From Flemingiibacterium sp045587285 (GTDB lineage Bacteria > Bacillota > Clostridia > Oscillospirales > CAG-272): DNA of 8,426 nucleotides. The translations under genes and the position numbers were made by a program. The stretch is from assembly GCA_045587285.1 (NCBI GenBank), contig JAZNBZ010000062.1, positions 1 through 8,426 on the forward strand. Reading direction: 5' to 3'. This document shows positions 6,841-8,426 of this stretch, piece after piece; within the stretch, counting starts at the first letter, position 1; every line of letters starts with the position of its first letter. The notes beneath the pieces are model-generated. The model was not told the origin of the DNA and did no database searches. It saw only the letters and a program-made list of their open reading frames with translations.

Positions 6841-6943
6841 AACTTGCTTCTCCTTTTACATTTAAGTTCCAAACTTTATCATCAACAAATTCATCGGTTA
6901 TATTAAAGCTTTTTGCAAGCATCCTTGCGATTTCGTAATCCAC
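6830..6943 (-). CDS. Small ORF (37 residues), first cistron before the PhnP-like gene
   Basis: A GTG at 6943 opens MDYEIARMLAKSFNIT and runs to TAA at 6830-6832, 37 residues. Placement is the main evidence: the consensus promoter predicts a transcript starting near 6953, and GAGGAAGG sits directly before the GTG, leaving a leader of only about 10 nt. The stop overlaps the GTG of the PhnP-like gene by 11 nt, a usual arrangement for coupled translation. The peptide is acidic with one likely helix (2-13), a DEFVDDKVW segment, and one Cys near the end. No signal peptide or membrane segment. I do not recognise a family. It could be a small partner protein, a coupling leader peptide, or a remnant of a longer gene. 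An alternative start is the in-frame ATG at 6922. Confidence 0.6.
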   Translation of the reverse strand: MDYEIARMLAKSFNITDEFVDDKVWNLNVKGEASCEN

Positions 6944-6959
6944 AGCCTTCCTCGGAATT

Positions 6960-6988
6960 AATATAGCACAAAAATTCGATTATGTCAA
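6960..6988 (-). promoter_or_regulatory. SigA-type promoter of the small ORF and PhnP-like gene
   Basis: Minus strand TTGACA (6988-6983) is perfect and lies 17 bp from TATATT (6965-6960, five of six). Predicted start is near 6953. The first start codon with a ribosome binding site on this RNA is GTG 6943, not the PhnP-like gene's start at 6840. Confidence 0.87.
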
Positions 6989-7051
6989 TATATTCTAGTA
7001 AAGTTACAGGTTTAAGTACCGAAGGCTCGGAAAAAGTTGAAAAAACAAAAG

Positions 7052-7067
7052 GTGCAAAATTTCGCAC
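7052..7067. repeat. 16-bp near-palindrome upstream of the small-ORF promoter
   Basis: GTGCAAAATTTCGCAC matches its own reverse complement at 14 of 16 positions. It lies between the terminator at 7069-7103 and the promoter at 6960-6988, about 64 bp upstream of the -35. It could be an operator or recombination-site core; there is no direct support for either. Confidence 0.4.
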
Positions 7068-7068
7068 T

Positions 7069-7103
7069 AAAAAAATCGAAAAAGCCTTGTAAAACAAGGC
7101 TTT
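7069..7103 (-). terminator. Strong intrinsic terminator closing the recombinase-side tail
   Basis: A perfect 10-bp stem, AAAGCCTTGT (7081-7090) with ACAAGGCTTT (7094-7103), has a 3-nt loop. On the minus strand it is followed by TTCGATTTTTTT. It lies 180 nt past the recombinase stop, after a first terminator at 7301-7332, so it bounds the non-coding tail. Confidence 0.88.
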
Positions 7104-7192
7104 GGGAGATAGGTTACATTTTTGACCTATGAGGATGGCTCCCCACCAAGTAGATTGTACGAACCGGATTTCTTTGCTTGTCACTTTTACAA
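7104..7192 (-). other. Non-coding tail with a bulged hairpin between repeat copy 2 and the terminator
   Basis: ATAGGT (7109-7114) pairs with ACCTAT (7125-7130). The flanking GGGAG (7104-7108) pairs with CTCCC (7139-7143) across an 8-nt one-sided bulge (7131-7138), giving an 11-bp composite stem beside the terminator. The rest (7144-7192) shows no gene or clear motif. A 128-codon minus frame crosses this area, but it runs through the terminator and the next promoter and is treated as spurious. Together with repeat copy 2 it may be the end of the recombinase's mobile element. Confidence 0.45.
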
Positions 7193-7283
7193 TTTTGCTT
7201 GCGCAAAAACGATAAACGTTGCCGTCATAAGCCTCGCTTTGCTCGGCGATGCTGTTTGCTCGTAGATATAGCAGGTTTAAGCC
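7193..7283 (-). repeat. Intergenic structured repeat, copy 2
   Basis: It shares with copy 1 the TTTTGC/GCAAAA hairpin (7193-7208, here with a GCAA loop on the minus strand) and the 21 identical bases 7210-7230. It also has a hairpin at the next position (7231-7247, GCC..GC/GC..GGC with two mismatches that read as tandem G-A on the minus RNA), and GTAGAT. It lacks the partner strand that forms the long 13-bp helix in copy 1. It starts directly at the recombinase stop codon. Confidence 0.75.
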
Positions 7284-8426
7284 TAACAAAGAGATGGGAA
7301 GAAAAAAGCAGACCGCCTATTGGCGATCTGCTCTTTCCTTGGCTCCCCCGTGGAAGCTATATTCGAAATTGAGAGAATACCCGAAGCTTCAAGCTCGGCA
7401 AAGGTTATAGTCTTTGTTCCCTTATTGTAATTGAACGTGATGACCATCTTGTCATCATATAAAAATATGCGATTTACAAAGGTGTCAATGAAACGGCGGC
7501 GGTGTTCAAACTTGTTGGTATCAAATGTACGGAAATGTTCGAGCCAACAAATGATCTGCTCTCTTGTGATGACGGGCTTGGCAAGTTCTTCTTTGGCAAT
7601 TTGTATTCCAAGTTCAGCCTTTCTTGCTTCAAGCTCGTCCATACGTTTCTTGGTTGCATCGTTGCAAATTCCCATTTGAATAGCGTTGACAACATTTCCA
7701 ATTCCCTTCTCCACTTCCGCAAGCTGCTCGCGCAGACATGGGAGAATAGGGTTTTCTCGTCCTTGGACTTCCATTACACAATCAGCAATATACGCGACAG
7801 CTTCATCGTCGTGAACAAGGCGCTTAATTTCTTCAACAACGATATCTTCGATCCACGACTTGCGAACCGTCTTTTTGTCGCAGCCAAGCTTACGCTTAAC
7901 ACCCGAACACTTGTAGTAACGATAAACCGCTTCATCTCGGCGCTTACCGCTTTCGCCCGCCATCATACGTTTGCACTTTCCGCAGAACAGTTTGGTGGAA
8001 AGCAAATATTCTTCTTCGGCTTTGTGTCTTGCCGGAGCTTTTTTATTTGTTTCCCTACGCTCCTGCACTCTGTCAAACAACTCTTGAGATATGATGCGCG
8101 GAATACCGTTTGGAATTACAATGTCACGAAAAATATATTCACCGAGATAGCGACGGTTCTGCAAAATGTTGCTCACAACATTCTCGGATATCACCGCGCC
8201 CTTGCGGTTGCGAACACCTCTTGTTTTCAGATCATTGACGATTTCTTTCATCGTCATACCGCTTCTATACATCTCGTAGATCTCAACGATGATAGGAGCG
8301 TAAGTCGGATCGATTTGATAATGACCATCCTCGGTCGGAGTATAACCAAGAGGCACGCTTCCGTTGACTTTGCAGGCAAGCGCGTTCTCGGACATACCGC
8401 GCAGCGTTTTTTCTCCGAGCTCTACC
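7283..8426 (-). CDS. Large serine recombinase, C-terminal part (5' end outside window)
   Basis: Large serine recombinases integrate, excise or invert mobile DNA. The frame stays open across the right edge: ten codons before the ATG at 8395 read VELGEKTLRG and continue into MSENA...VPLGY, the usual link between catalytic and recombinase domains. That ATG is therefore internal, and the resolvase catalytic domain with its serine lies beyond 8426. Visible from the edge, in window residues: recombinase domain (about 20-125), zinc ribbon with C148-x2-C151 and C173 and C182, coiled coil (about 220-275), and the conserved RRRFIDTFVNRIFLYDDK segment before the end. The last codons (STGEPRKEQIANRRSAFFFPSLC) are encoded by a terminator hairpin and its T-tract, so the original C-terminus may have been shorter. 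The gene is probably the edge of an integrated element whose body lies to the right. Confidence 0.92.
   Translation of the reverse strand, partial: VELGEKTLRGMSENALACKVNGSVPLGYTPTEDGHYQIDPTYAPIIVEIYEMYRSGMTMKEIVNDLKTRGVRNRKGAVISENVVSNILQNRRYLGEYIFRDIVIPNGIPRIISQELFDRVQERRETNKKAPARHKAEEEYLLSTKLFCGKCKRMMAGESGKRRDEAVYRYYKCSGVKRKLGCDKKTVRKSWIEDIVVEEIKRLVHDDEAVAYIADCVMEVQGRENPILPCLREQLAEVEKGIGNVVNAIQMGICNDATKKRMDELEARKAELGIQIAKEELAKPVITREQIICWLEHFRTFDTNKFEHRRRFIDTFVNRIFLYDDKMVITFNYNKGTKTITFAELEASGILSISNIASTGEPRKEQIANRRSAFFFPSLC
7301..7332 (-). terminator. Intrinsic terminator overlapping the recombinase 3' end
   Basis: AGCAGACCGCC (7307-7317) pairs with GGCGATCTGCT (7322-7332) around a 4-nt loop. 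The one mismatch on the plus strand is a U-G pair in the minus RNA. On the minus strand the stem is followed by TTTTTTC. It lies inside the reading frame, 16-48 nt before the stop at 7283. Confidence 0.85.

Noticed and set aside
7140..7190. tRNA-like GGTTCG motif near 7167 on the minus strand
   Set aside because: There is no T-arm stem, acceptor stem or anticodon arm around it.
6903..7289. 128-codon minus-strand ORF between the recombinase and the PhnP-like gene
   Set aside because: It crosses the repeat copy, a perfect intrinsic terminator and a consensus promoter, has no good ribosome binding site, and shows no recognisable protein pattern.
1..8426. CRISPR array or toxin-antitoxin/defence system
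   Set aside because: No regularly spaced repeats, Cas-like proteins or paired small toxin-like ORFs were seen.

Overview
The window looks like chromosome from an uncultured member of the Clostridia (Bacillota). The signs are moderate GC, AGGAG-type ribosome binding sites, SigA-type promoters with 17-bp spacers, many intrinsic terminators, and a clostridial-type large serine recombinase. This placement is inference from style and gene families; no taxonomic marker gene is present. Every credible gene lies on the minus strand, so transcription runs from high to low coordinates. All long plus-strand open frames look like shadows.

Layout in transcription order. (i) 8426-7283: C-terminal two thirds of a large serine recombinase, whose catalytic domain lies beyond the right edge, with an intrinsic terminator inside its last codons. 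(ii) 7283-7069: non-coding tail with copy 2 of a structured repeat, a bulged hairpin and a strong terminator. (iii) 6988-6010: consensus promoter, a 37-codon GTG-start small ORF missed by ordinary length cut-offs, and an overlapping PhnP-like metallo-beta-lactamase-fold hydrolase, then a hairpin terminator. (iv) 5916-5667: a densely structured non-coding segment containing copy 1 of the repeat and ending in a textbook minus-strand terminator; a candidate RNA gene. (v) 5630-4490: promoter, beta-lactamase-family serine hydrolase (start corrected to 5576) and terminator. (vi) 4422-1979: promoter bracketed by a perfect 14-bp inverted repeat, a 760-residue cytosolic six-hairpin-glycosidase-like protein, and a terminator hairpin. 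(vii) 1864-1: perfect-consensus promoter, 138-nt leader with a long hairpin, and a secreted glycosidase-like protein with a carbohydrate-binding-like domain, which runs off the left edge.

Functionally, the secreted glycosidase-like protein and the cytosolic glycosidase-like protein fit a glycan-use theme, outside and inside the cell. The two small hydrolases (serine hydrolase and PhnP-like enzyme) lack signal peptides and probably act in the cytosol; substrates cannot be named. Each protein gene or gene pair whose 5' end is in view has its own promoter, and nearly all have a terminator, so this is a row of short transcription units rather than one operon. The least explained parts are the structured segment at 5667-5916, its repeat partner beside the recombinase, and the small ORF at 6830-6943.
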